Assembly: GCA_946902985.2 (NCBI GenBank)
Contig: OX336397.1
Location: 187,244,813 to 187,308,812 of the forward strand
Source: Meconema thalassinum
Lineage: Eukaryota; Arthropoda; Insecta; Orthoptera; Tettigoniidae
DNA length: 64,000 bases
Reading direction: 5' to 3'
The notes beneath the pieces are model-generated. The model ran no database searches and was not told the origin of the DNA. It saw only the letters and a list, made by a program, of their open reading frames with translations. This document shows, one piece after another, positions 39,851 through 50,401 of this stretch. A program made the translations under genes and the position numbers. Every line of letters begins with the position of its first letter. Position 1 is the stretch's first letter.

Positions 39851-41993
39851 TTTCGAAATTACCTATAATAGGAAGAAATCATAAATGATAATAAATGATA
39901 AAACAAAGTAAAATAAAAATAGTTTAATTATATTCCAGTCAATGGTTATAGCAGGGTATTTAAATCGATCATCTGTGAACTCATAGCAAGTCTAACTTCA
40001 TGTAGTTCTAACTGGGGGTTACTATATACCACTGTCACTGACATCTAGCGGTGAACATTTGAACTTGATAGTGTGGTAGAAACCAGCGGTCGCCAGTTAA
40101 GTGAGCTAAGTGTGACGTCATGGCCAGTCTTAAAACAAGTCTAAACTTGTAGAACATGTCACGTGATAGAAACCAGCAGCCACCAGTTAAGTGAGTTAAG
40201 TGTGACGTCATAGTCAGTCATAAAGCAAGTCTACACTTGTAAAACATGTCACATGACAAGGTTAAGTTAGGTAAAGTTAGGTTATGTTCGGTGAACTGAG
40301 GTTAAGTCTTTAAATATTCCCTCTGTCACTGACAACTAGCACTGAACATTCGGACTAAATAGAGCGGTAATCAAAATCTAACCTACAAAATTAGCTTTAC
40401 ACACCATGGTCAAGTAGTTCCAACTTTTGACTGCCAAATATACCATTTTCACTAACATGTAGTGGTGAACATTGGAAAATATCACTCTAACTGTTTAAAA
40501 GTTATTAGAGGGGGCACTTACCTTTTTATAATTTATCAACTACTGCCACTGAATGAACAGATTGTAGGAATCTGGTAACCTACAGGAACCCAATTATCTG
40601 TAAACAAATCAATCAATCAATAAATACATTCCAATCAATAACTTCAACATCAATTCGTAATAAAAGACTACAATCCATTAATAATAAGTACTTACCTTGC
40701 AAAATAATTTAATGATTTTCTACCAAAAAGGCTTTTTTACATCTCTTGAGCAGTAATAGAGCACCGTTCACTCAAAGCGAGTAATAAAGACTGACAGTAG
40801 GGAAATATATGACACCTCTCTTATATAAACTCTCATCGCTCGTGTCAGCAGTTTTTTGCAGATCATTGCAATTCCTTTTCCCAATACAGCTGAGAGTCCA
40901 AAGTACACTAGGAACATCTGTGTGGTATCCAATTACTGCTGACTTTGCATGATCATCACCCATTGTCATGATCAACACCTGGGGTTTCAAATTACTGCAG
41001 CGTCAGTCACAGCAACAGCAGTGTGCGCTCTCTGCCATGTCAGCAACATGACACCGGAAGGAACACCTGTGTAATATCCAATAACTGCTAACTTTGCATG
41101 ATCATCACCCATTGTCTTCATGAACACTTGCGGTTTCAAATTACTGCAGCGTTAGTCATAGCAACAGATCTGCGCGCTCTCTGCCATGTCTGTAATATGA
41201 CACAGGAAATAACAAGACGTCTTACTGCACGTACCATCTCCACAGTTTTAACACCTTAAGAACATGTATTATTCTCTTTCAACTACAAATGACTCGTTAG
41301 AACACATCCATCCACCAAGTTAGATCCCTTGTATGTTCACATGTATTTCGTCACTTTCCTTTTATATCGTTATCACTTTATAGTAGTGGGGGACTAGTGA
41401 ACAACGTCAGTTCAACATACTGCTTTACACGCAAAATGTAGTTAGGCCCTTTGACATAATTTAATTAAATTCGTGGGCAAGTCCATAGGGACCAGGCTAA
41501 AGGGATCAGTCAAAAGGGACTCATCATCAAGGACTCGTCCACTAGGACTTGTCAAAAAGGACCTGTCAACAATGACCCGTTAGGTTGGGTTAGGTTATGT
41601 TACATTACAGCCGCCATCTTCTAAAAAGCCCGCCCTCTTACAAAAGCTGTGAGTGAGCATGCAAAAAAAACAAGCATGTCAATTCATAATGGCTATCCAC
41701 CGTATACATATCTCTTGTGTAGAACAACGTTTAATTCCATATTGGCATTCAAACTCTCACATGTTGCACTTGGAAAGGGAGATTTTCTAGAAAATTACAA
41801 TTTCACCCCCTAGTAGGGGTAGGTTTTATTTTGGGGTAGAGATATGTCGTCCAATGGCAAGGGGGTGTCAGCCCGAGTTCAACGACATCTCATTCATCAA
41901 AATCCAACCATAAGTTCGAGAGATATCGGGCCGCCGCCATCTTGCGAGGTGGGGAGGTGGAGGCGGGCCTTGAACCGATTCATTTCCACTTCT

Positions 41994-41999
41994 CGTGCA
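41994..41999 (+). repeat. Right 6-bp target-site duplication CGTGCA
   Basis: Identical to 29,926-29,931 and directly follows the right terminus (ccattt-type end ...ccacttct). Confidence 0.85.
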
Positions 42000-42110
42000 G
42001 TGTACAGAGAATTGATAGACTATGGACAGTACTCTCAGTGACAAAGACACACCAGTATCTGGCCCAGCAAGGTATTAAAAGGAAATTTGGTTGCACTGTA
42101 CATTGCCATA
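41994..42110 (+). pseudogene. BEL/Pao integrase fragment, right half
   Basis: After the second CGTGCA the integrase reading resumes in the phase left at 29,931 (VYRELIDYG), and after a frame change gives YLAQQGIKRKFG. This corresponds to the FKAA..EL ... L...GI.WKF segment that follows the second catalytic Asp in BEL/Pao integrases. It proves the element landed inside an existing BEL/Pao copy. Beyond 42,110 the similarity is lost. Confidence 0.8.
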
Positions 42111-43289
42111 CAGCGGCGTCTAGGGAGATTTCAGGGAGATCAGTGACGTCACCGTGATCTCACGGCTGACGTAATGCTATCGGTAACGCTATTGGTTGCT
42201 TGTAGTTGGTTGTCAGCTGATTACTGCGTCAGTTCCGTGGTCAGTTCACCGCGGGAATTTGCTGGAGACTGTTCGCCGTTTTTGTATTGTCACTCGTTAG
42301 CGTTTTCTAAGCGTAATATTAAAATAAATATCCCCGTGTATAACCTATAGAACATGATTTTGATATTAGCAGTGTCGTGTGCTCGATTGTGTTGACGATT
42401 TGTATTAAAATTGTTTAAATCCTGAAGTTGTTGCATTAAAATAAAATCCGTTACTTGTGGTGAAAAATTAGTGCTTCTCCTTATACATGTGGAATAATAC
42501 AGCATTGGGGATATATCGGTGAGGTTTTTACGTTGTTCATATATATATTTTGGTTGTTGCATTTAATGGGAAAGTTGTCTAAACGATAATATTACGTCAG
42601 GAACGGTGTTGGGGAATACGCCTGTTAAAGTAGTAATGGATGGGTAAAATTTAGACAAATTGGCATTTACATGAACACCTGCAAAATAGATATGACAATG
42701 TTTTGTATTAGACCTATCGGCCTATAGGTCTTGTTTTTGACGTTTCATATAGTATGTCTGTGAGGCATTATTAAAACAGAATTTGCAGCCAATATTGGAA
42801 AACATAAAAATATCAACCTATTGGAGCAAAAACAACATTATTGACCACAATGTTTTATAATGGCATTGTGTTTGTGTATTTGCAGCCAACTTTGGAAAAA
42901 AACACGAAACTACACAATAACATTATTGACCACAATGTTTTATAAGAATATTACAATGTGCAGCTAGGTTAATGTATTGATGTCAACCGGCGATTATAAC
43001 TGACCGCGATCGTTTGCGCCTGACTATATTATAAAAACAAATTGGCTGTTTTGGTGATGTTAATCAACCACTTGACGAAATGCTTCTCTGGCAAGATTAT
43101 GGGAAAAGCCTTGGCTATAGGGTATTTTGGGTGGTGACAACTCAATAACAGAAATGAGCATTAATAAACTTCGAAACGTATTGTGTTTCGTCACATGTAA
43201 TTTATTTATCGGCCTACCTCAGTTTGGCACGCCGTACATACGAAAATATTTTAATTTAGGGTTACAATTATGACATATTTTTAAAATTC
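42111..43289. other. Non-coding, nothing recognised
   Basis: AT-rich. Contains two similar segments, aacattattgaccacaatgt followed by tttataa (42,830 and 42,920), each preceded by tgcagccaa..ttggaaaa: a local ~90-bp duplication. Confidence 0.45.
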
Positions 43290-44410
43290 CGTTTCGGATC
43301 TGTAATTCGCCTATATAGTTCAATTACAGATGACGTTAAGGGTCGTATTTAATTTAATTTTATATTTATAAGACATTGTATCCGAAGCCGTAATTGGCCT
43401 ATATAGCTCAATTAAAGATTTCGATGCAATGTTTTATTAATATGAAATTATACTAATTACGATGTGTATCGTCATCTGTAATTGATCTACATAGGCCAAT
43501 TATAGAATTCGATGCGTAAAATTGAAAATATCAACTGAAATTACGATGTGTATCAGAATCTGTAATTGACATATATAGGCCAATTAAAGAATTCGATGCG
43601 GAAATTGTAAAGTATAACGTTAAATTGCGAAATTTTATTCAGCATCGGAATCGTCAATTGAGCTATATAGGTAAATTATAGATTTCGATGCAATATTTTT
43701 TATTTACGAAAAGAAAATAATCATCATGTGTATCGGAATCTGTAATTGATCCACTTAGGCCAATTATATATTTCGATACGGAAATTTATAATATATGACG
43801 TGAATTTGCGTATTTTTTTAATGTATCGGAATCATTAATTGAACTATATGGCTCAATTACAGATTTCGATTCATTGGTCGATTTGACGGTTTTTGTGTTT
43901 GCCCACCCAAAAAAACTATTACCCAGGCCTTTCCCGGATATATATGACGTGAATTTATGATTTTTTTATGTATCAGAATCTTTAATTGAACTATATAGCT
44001 CAATTATAGATTTCGATACATAAAAAAATTGACGGTTTTTGTGTTTCCCCGTCCAAAGAAACCTATTACCCAGGCCTTTCCCGGATATATATAACGTGAA
44101 TTTGTGAATTTTTTAATGTATCGGAATCTTTAATTGAACTATATAGCTCAATTATAGATTTCGATACATGAAAAATTGACGGTTTATGTGTTTTCCCACC
44201 CAAAAACTCCTATTATGTGAATTTGCGATTTTTTATGTATCGGAATCTTTAATTGAACTATATAGCTCAATTATAGACTTCGATACATAAAAAAATGACG
44301 GTTTTTGTGTTTTCCCACCCAAAAAACTCCTATTACGTGAATTTGCGATTTTTTAATGTATCGGAATCTTTAATTGAACTATATAGCTCAATTATAGATT
44401 TCAATACATA
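43290..44410. repeat. Array of about 11 imperfect ~50-bp palindromes
   Basis: Each unit has the form (g)tatcggaatctttaattga - actatatagctc - aattatagatttcgatac, folding on itself around the tatata/agct centre. Units centre near 43,315, 43,405, 43,485, 43,570, 43,665, 43,752, 43,847, 43,993, 44,138, 44,257 and 44,378. Spacing is about 80-95 bp in the left part and 120-145 bp in the right part, where a second shared word (gacggtttttgtgttt, cccacccaaaa) fills the spacers. The arms co-vary (tagg/ggcc variants at the centre), so pairing is broadly kept. No reading frame is present. Confidence 0.9.
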
Positions 44411-44719
44411 AAAAATTGACGGTTTTTGTGTTTCCCCACCCAAAAAAAACCTATTACGCAGGCTTTTCCCGTAAGCTTGCCAGAGGAGTATTTCGTGACG
44501 TCGTTGATGACGTCACGGAAGCCGCAATTTTGTTTTAGGGGAATTTCATACGCGGCCGTATCGCAATGTATAGTAGTCCCGGAAATGTATTGCTCCTCGT
44601 GCGGTTTCGTGGGGAGGATGATAGGGGAGACTGATCGCTCTACCGAGCGATGTCTACGAAGATACATTGACGTTCTACTATTGATGATGAAGGTCTGAGG
44701 ACTGTTTTGATCAGTATAG

Positions 44720-44768
44720 AAACCAAACAGCCTGGGGCTGAAAACTGTACAAGATGATGATGATTATG
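44720..44768 (+). mobile_element. Retroelement 3' end with (GAT)n tail
   Basis: aaacagcctggggctgaaaa, ctgtacaagatgatgatgat. The opposite-orientation counterpart is at 47,630-47,680. This is the 3' end of a dispersed SINE/LINE ending in GAT repeats. Confidence 0.65.
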
Positions 44769-44948
44769 AAAAGCCGCATTAAGGGGATACTATATGCTGC
44801 CGAAGTGACGCACCTAGCAACCGCATGGGCGCAGCCACATTGAACCCAAACAACTGGTTGCTAGGTTTTTTATACATAGAAAGCTGCATTAACGCTGCGC
44901 AGTGTCTTGAATTTGTGTGTAAAAGTTTACTTTCTTCTTCTGTGGTGT

Positions 44949-47286
44949 TCAATCCGAAGATCGGTTTGTAGCAGCTTTCCATGAACTCCGGTCTGTCGCT
45001 AGTCTCTTCAAGTCCAAGTAATTATCACAACCTTTGTCGTGAATTATTTGTTTTATGTATCCCAGCCGTGGTCTACCTCTACAGTTCTTTCCTTCAACAT
45101 TGCCCTCCAGTATTGTGTGCAGAAGACTTTCATGCCTCAAGATATGTCCAATCCAATTGTCTCTTCGGTGAGTAAGCATATTCCATAAACATGGCTTCTT
45201 TCCAATCCTCTTCAGCGTTTCTTCATTACTGATTTTGTCCACCCATGGAATTTTTAGTATTTTCCTGTAGCACCACATTTCAAAGGCTACTATTCGTTTC
45301 TTATCAGCCAAGCTAAGAGTCCAGGTTTCACTACCATACAACAGTACGCTCCACACATATATTTTCACAAGACGTTTCCTGAGGCTCATACTAATGTTTT
45401 TGCATGTAAAGAGCTTTCCTTTCTTGTTGAATGCTATTTTGGCTTGGTTGATGCGACTGACTATTTCTCTTCTAATTCTTCCATCTGCTGTTATTTTGCT
45501 ACCAAGGTGAGTGAACTCCTGTACATTTGTCAGCTGTTCTCCATTTAAAGTACAACGAGGAGGTTCATACTGCCGGCTACAGAGAAGAACTTTGGTTTTC
45601 AATTTGTTGATCTTCATGTTATATTTGTTAAAGGTGGATTCCATTTCTGCAAATGCATAATTCAGATCATCTTCGTTTTCTGCCAGGACTGCGATATCAT
45701 CCGCAAAGCGAAGCATGGTAATTCTTTCTCCTTGAATCTTGAGACCTCCAGTCATTGGCAAATTATCATTTACTTCATCTATTGCTTTTTGGATGTATGC
45801 ATTAAAAAGAATTGGTGAAAGCGAACAACCTTGCCGAACTCCTTGCTTAATGTTGGCCTCTGTTGTGGAATCTCCACATCGTATAACGGCTATCTCGTCT
45901 TCATACAATTTCCAAATTGTCCTCCTGTCCTTGTACTTAACACCCAGTTCTTTCAACTCCATGAATAGTCTATTCCACTCAACCTTATCAAATGCCTTCT
46001 CCAGGTCTACGAAAGCAATGAATGTATACATATCTTTTCTTAGTCGTTTCCCTATAATCATTCCTAAAGCTAGGATTGCTTCTCGAGTCCCTCTACCCTT
46101 CCTGAATCCAAATTGATCTTCTGTCAACTCCAACTCTACCTTTCCTTCAATGCGTTTCAAGATAATGCTGGTGAGTATTTTAGAAGCATGGGTTACAAGG
46201 CTTAATGTGCGATATTGGTCACATCTATTAGCAGATGATTTCTTTGGAATGGGCACTATGACACATTTCCTAAAGTCCGATGGGATATGTCCCGTGTTAT
46301 ACATTTCACAAATCAGATCAAATAGGGCTTTCTTCACATTGTCTCCAGTGGCTTTTATCAGCTCTGCTGGTATATCATCAACCCCGGATGCCTTTCCGTT
46401 TATCAGCCTTTCCATTGCTTGATTAAATTCATCCAGGAGTATTTCATCTCCCTCTTCTTCTTTATCTACTAGCTCTTCATTTTCTAGTATTTCACAATGT
46501 GTATGTTTTCCTCCATATAAATTCTCAATGTATTCTTTCCATTTTGAGCCAATTTCAGAATCTTCATACACCAGTTCTCCATCATCTGTCTTCAGTACAT
46601 TGCACCTAATCCTCTTGTCCCCGAAGAACCTTTTGACTAAACGCTGTCTCAAATTTGTGATTCTTAACTAGTTCTTCTACTTCCATGCATTGCAATTCCA
46701 GAAATTTTTCTCTGGCTGCCTTCGCCTCTCGATTTATTTCATTTCTCAATTTCCTGTATAGTTGTTGTCCTTCTTCAGTCGCAGAGTTCATAAACTTTCT
46801 TCTTGTGTCTATCTTCTCAATGATTTCATTTGTTATACAGGCTTTCCTGTTCTGTGCTTTCGGCTTTCCCACAACATCTGTTGCTGCTGTTAGAACACTT
46901 CCCTTCCAAGCATTCCACTTATTCTCCATACTTCCTAAGTCTATTGCTGATATGTCTGCCAGAAGTTCATCTGTCTTCTTAAAATCTATAGCAAGGTTTT
47001 GATCTCTGAGAGCTTTGGTATTCCATTTTCGACTGTTCTTCCTTTTCAGTTTCTTCAGTTTTAGTTGGCATTCGCTCAAAACCATGTTGTGGTCACTACC
47101 AATATCTGGGCCAGGGCAGCTTCTACAGTCCTTCAGCTGTGTCTTAAATCTCTGCTTAACTAAAATGTAATCAATTTGAAATCTATTCCCACCGCCTGGC
47201 ATTGTCCAAGTATAACGTCTTCGTGCATGGTGTTGAAATAATGTATTTGCAACCAAAAGTTTACTTGTATCAGACAAAAACTGCAT
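44949..47286 (-). pseudogene. RTE-clade non-LTR retrotransposon: endonuclease C-terminus and reverse transcriptase, one frameshift
   Basis: The minus strand carries first a 226-codon frame (46,606-47,286). It has the C-terminal part of an APE-type endonuclease (RRYTWTMPGGG, QIDYILVKQRF, GSDHNMV), the target-cleaving nuclease of LINEs. An overlapping 567-codon frame (44,949-46,652) follows with the reverse transcriptase: VDLEKAFD (215-222), QGVRQGCSLSP (270-280), FADD catalytic box (316-319), LYGSETWTL and the RRDNWIGHILRH C-terminal motif typical of RTE/BovB-like elements. The two frames overlap near 46,640, so a single-base indel splits one original ORF. The N-terminal endonuclease residues are missing: the copy is 5'-truncated near 47,290. 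The long open RT frame suggests a fairly young insertion. Confidence 0.9.
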
Positions 47287-47394
47287 GACGAGGGACTTCT
47301 TTTATGAAAGAGAACATTAAAATTTTGCTAAGCCATAAAATGCAAAATAAAAATCTATGGAACTTCACTGAGTTTAGATTTGCCCTTTACCATA

Positions 47395-47465
47395 TTGATG
47401 TAAAATACCCAGGTATTTATAAATTGGGGTAAATACCCAATTAGGGTAAATACCCAGGTATTTTA
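47395..47465. repeat. Palindromic 'GGGTAAATACCC' cluster
   Basis: Repeated words aaatacccaggtattt and ggggtaaatacccaattagg overlap one another. Further single copies are at 47,985-48,000, 48,165-48,200 and 48,955-48,977. Clustered but irregular. Confidence 0.7.
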
Positions 47466-47629
47466 GATGTTTCATTAAAAATCCTGTGTCGTAAGTTGAA
47501 CCTTAAAAAAGGGTACCGGTATGTAAACTATTCTACATTAACTTTTTAGATTTTTTTATATTTAAAATTGAATGAAATATAACTTAAAGCACTTTTACTA
47601 AGCATTTTGTTTTTAAATGTCCTTTCTAT

Positions 47630-47685
47630 TCATCATCATCATCATGTACAGTTTCCAGCCCCAGGCTGGGTCTGTTTGGAACATA
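47630..47685 (-). mobile_element. Retroelement 3' end with (CAT)n tail
   Basis: catcatcatcatcatgtaca, gtttccagccccaggctggg and tctgtttggaacata: minus-oriented counterpart of 44,720-44,768. Confidence 0.65.
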
Positions 47686-48204
47686 AGCCTCGCCACTTTA
47701 ACCTTTCTTCCCTTTCTATTGAATATGTCTTATTACCTTTTGAGTTTTGGCATACACACATTTCAATTAATATGCATATAGCCTACTCTTATTACTACAA
47801 AAGTAGCTTTTCCTTCCCACATATGCTCATTTCCAGTATCGTTATAAAACTAGACCTTCTCAATAACTTGGTATTTATTAAAACTTTAAAACACTAAACA
47901 ACTAAAAGGTTTTATCCAATATTACACTTTAGTTCAAGGAAAGAACACACTTAAAGACAAGGTTACAGTGCCAAAACATATAAATACCCATAAATACCCA
48001 GACATTCATTTTGCTTTTTCTTAAGTTTTGAAGGATCAATTTCAATCTAAGGCATCAAATACCGGTACAGTCCCTGTTTGTCCAACACTTCATCAACACA
48101 TCAAAAAGTGTTCTTCAAAGCTCAAAAAACTGAAAATACCCTCCTTGTGGATATTAAAATGACGACTGGGTATATACCCGGGTAAATACCTAATTTATAT
48201 TTAC
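47686..48204. other. Non-coding, nothing recognised
   Basis: AT-rich, with isolated taaataccca words. Confidence 0.35.
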
Positions 48205-48895
48205 CTTTATTGCAAATATGTTAGTCCGTCGATCAATACATCAAGTTACATATAATTCAACAGTGGTACATGTTTTGTGGGTCTCTCCTCAGGTATGACT
48301 TCGCTGGTTTTTCTACACGATCGGGTTCGCCTTCCCTGGTTTCTTGGGTTCTCACTTTAATTCTTGGCCTCTCTTTCTATTCTCTTTAAGATTTTGGCTC
48401 CTCTTGTTTCACTTATGGACCATCAGCTTCTTCGCTTGAGCTAACTTGGCCACGTTTCTTGGGATCCATTTTTCGTCCGTTTCGACCGCATATTAACACA
48501 ACTTGACACTCCAGGCGTCCATGTCAAGAAATGTTGAAACTCTTTCAAGCCACATTGATATCATGAAAAATGAACAGTGACTGGCTTACTTCATAATTAT
48601 AGTGCCAATATTCCATGTGAACTTACTCACCTTTCCACGAACTCATGGGCCGGAGAGAATTTTTAGAGATCTTTTAACGATGTGTACAGGCATTTTATTC
48701 CGTGTTCTTGACCTGTTTTTACCAAGTTTTATGCATGTTTTTAATGTTGTTACGGTGTCTTTGGTGTTATGAGATTGTTTCTTTAGATTCGATAAATTGT
48801 GGCTGAGGAAGGGCTATTTAATGGCCCGAAACATGTACCACTGTTGAATTATATGCAACTTGATGTAATGATCGACGGACTAACATATTTTCAAT
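48205..48895. mobile_element. Foldback-type element with ~64-bp inverted ends
   Basis: The left arm 48,205-48,270 (atgttagtccgtcgatcaat, acatcaagttacatataatt) is the near reverse complement of 48,830-48,895. The ~560-bp interior has no coding capacity. The word ggcccgaaacatgtaccact near the right arm resembles the end of a dispersed family also seen at 29,531. It could be two inverted 3' ends of one retroelement and not a DNA transposon. Confidence 0.65.
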
Positions 48896-49672
48896 AAATC
48901 ATTTAAGTCAATACGGACCAAAAATGGAGGAAGTAAATCCCACAATTATATTTACCTTCCCACTGGGTATTTACCCTGCCCACATCGCTAGGTATGTCCT
49001 TCAGACTTCTTTTTCCCTCATTTCAACAGACACTGATGGAGTTAAACACAGACTGCAAAACAAGCTTGTCTGCAGACTTATGCACAATAATAAAATTATC
49101 ATTCCCCCTGTCATCTGCATCAATGTTTTCAGGCCTGAAATTAGAGAATGTTGCCAGTTTCTACTCAGTGGCTGTAGGTCTAATTTTACGCTCGCCCATT
49201 GTATCAGAATAATTCGAATTACATTCGATAGTACCGGAAGAGCAAATCACACTGCCTTCCCCATCAGTATGTTTCATTTAAGGACATGAAATAGGCCTAT
49301 AATTAACAGGCATGTTGCTTTCTGAAACATCAAAAGCAACACACTTTCCCACCTTATAATAAACAGCCAAACCTGTTGACCTTCTCTTCCAGGGCCATTT
49401 TCCAGGACATCTCCTACTCCTAGGCATTCTTGATAATTCAATTACAGAAAATACATACACGAAAGTTCACAAAAGAAAGATTCTGAAACAGCTCAATCCA
49501 AACACAACCACCAATTCCACTGTTTACTAACAAACTGGGTAGAGTGCTATCCAAAATACGTCTGCAATATAAATAAGGCTTACATACTCAACTTATAAAT
49601 ATTATACGTTCAATCTATTACTACCAGTAGCACTATAAAAAAAGTAATATTATGAAATAAATTGAAACCATG
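48896..49672. other. Non-coding, nothing recognised
   Basis: A 121-codon plus-strand frame at 48,924-49,289 shows no recognisable domain. AT-rich context. Confidence 0.35.
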
Positions 49673-49680
49673 GTTATAAG

Positions 49681-50386
49681 TAGTGAAGTGCGCGAGTGAC
49701 TCTTGGACTCGCGAGAATCGAGTCTAGCGGTTCCGAGTCTGAACGAGTAACCCGTGCGAAGGACTCGAGTCTCAACGGTGACGTCACGATCCGTACTTAC
49801 GATATAGGACACAATGCGGCCAAATTCCCAACACTCGTTAAACTTGCAAACGACTTTTGTACTAGTGATTTACAAGAGAAATCGCTTGCAAAATGCACTC
49901 TATGCTTCATATTATAACGACTGAGTAATGAGAAAGAAAGAAATATAATAAAAATCAAATTTAAAGAAACCTCCTCGCCGGGAATCGAACCCTAGCCCGC
50001 AGGGTGAAAGTTAGCAGCGTTACCCACTCAGCCGGAGATTTCGATAAGGTTTCATGCGTTATCAACAGTGATAGGCTACATACTACTGCTTAGAAAATGA
50101 TCACGTTGAGGGAAATTACTCTTTAGTGTAGGCCTATTGCGTTCCTTCTTTCTGTCATCAGTCCACTTCTTGCCGATTTCCAATTTTGAATATTCTATTG
50201 TATCACTGTGCATTAATGGGAAACGAATACAATACTTGGCCTAGACGTACCGACATTACTATGCATCGTGTTGTTTCCATATATGGCTCACAGATACCGC
50301 TGACAGCGTCCTCGGCCTCGATTCCGGACTCGAGTTTTACGGTTCCATACTCGATTCCTCGCGAGTCCACTCGCAGCCCATCACTA
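49681..50386. mobile_element. hAT-like MITE with TAGTGATGGG-type TIRs
   Basis: The left end starts tagtgaagtgcgcgagtgac. The right end in reverse complement starts tagtgatgggctgcgagtgg. Both continue with actcgcgag.aatcgagt and ggttcc/ggaacc words. TAG(N)G(N)TGGG-like ends are typical of hAT elements. The octamer gttataag precedes the left end (49,673-49,680) and recurs at 50,394-50,401, seven bases after the right end. Directly after the right end is gataaaag (6/8 match). There is no transposase. The interior includes a tRNA-like sequence. Confidence 0.7.
49966..50042 (-). mobile_element. tRNA-like sequence (tRNA relic or SINE head) inside the hAT-like MITE
   Basis: On the minus strand, gaaatctcc and ggaggtttc can pair at the ends (8 of 9 with a G-U). 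There is an A-box-like ggctgagtgggtaacgc and a perfect B-box ggttcgattcc. The anticodon region (aactttcacc) does not form a clean 5-bp stem and the length is 77 nt, so a functional tRNA gene is unlikely. It is not followed by an obvious SINE body. Confidence 0.5.
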
Positions 50387-50401
50387 GATAAAAGTTATAA
50401 G

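Larger units (their letters stand above)
29932..41993. mobile_element. 12.06-kb Polinton/Maverick-like element with ~4.1-kb inverted arms
   Basis: The element is bounded by the direct repeat CGTGCA and has AG...CT termini (left agtagtggaaatgaatcgg, right end rc agaagtggaaatgaatcgg). Arms: 29,932-33,978 and 37,883-41,993, inverted and strongly similar by eye over their whole length, with indels. The arms carry subterminal repeats, a C2H2 zinc-finger frame, a conserved module and the N-terminal half of a type B DNA polymerase. The centre (33,979-37,882) holds the polymerase catalytic domain on plus, an opposing PLA2-like fragment on minus, tandem repeats and an internal copy of the terminus. 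I find no retroviral-type integrase, packaging ATPase, protease or jelly-roll capsid, so the copy is incomplete. Stops and frameshifts make it inactive. A head-to-head fusion of two elements is an alternative origin. Confidence 0.8.
37883..41993 (-). repeat. Right inverted arm of the large element
   Basis: Reverse complement of 29,932-33,978. It contains an extra ~130 bp at 40,435-40,565 with another SINE-A tail word (catgtagtggtgaacattgg), and lacks about 30 bp near 38,568. The inner junction is in the polymerase gene immediately after VIANN. Confidence 0.85.

Noticed and set aside
43290..44410. CRISPR-like regularly spaced palindromic repeats
   Set aside because: Clearly eukaryotic context. 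Units are diverged, spacers are partly similar to one another, spacing varies from about 80 to 145 bp, and there are no cas genes.
48924..49289. 121-codon plus-strand frame
   Set aside because: No recognisable domain, and composition similar to non-coding neighbours.
49966..50042. Functional tRNA gene
   Set aside because: B-box and end pairing are present, but no clean anticodon stem; it lies inside a MITE.
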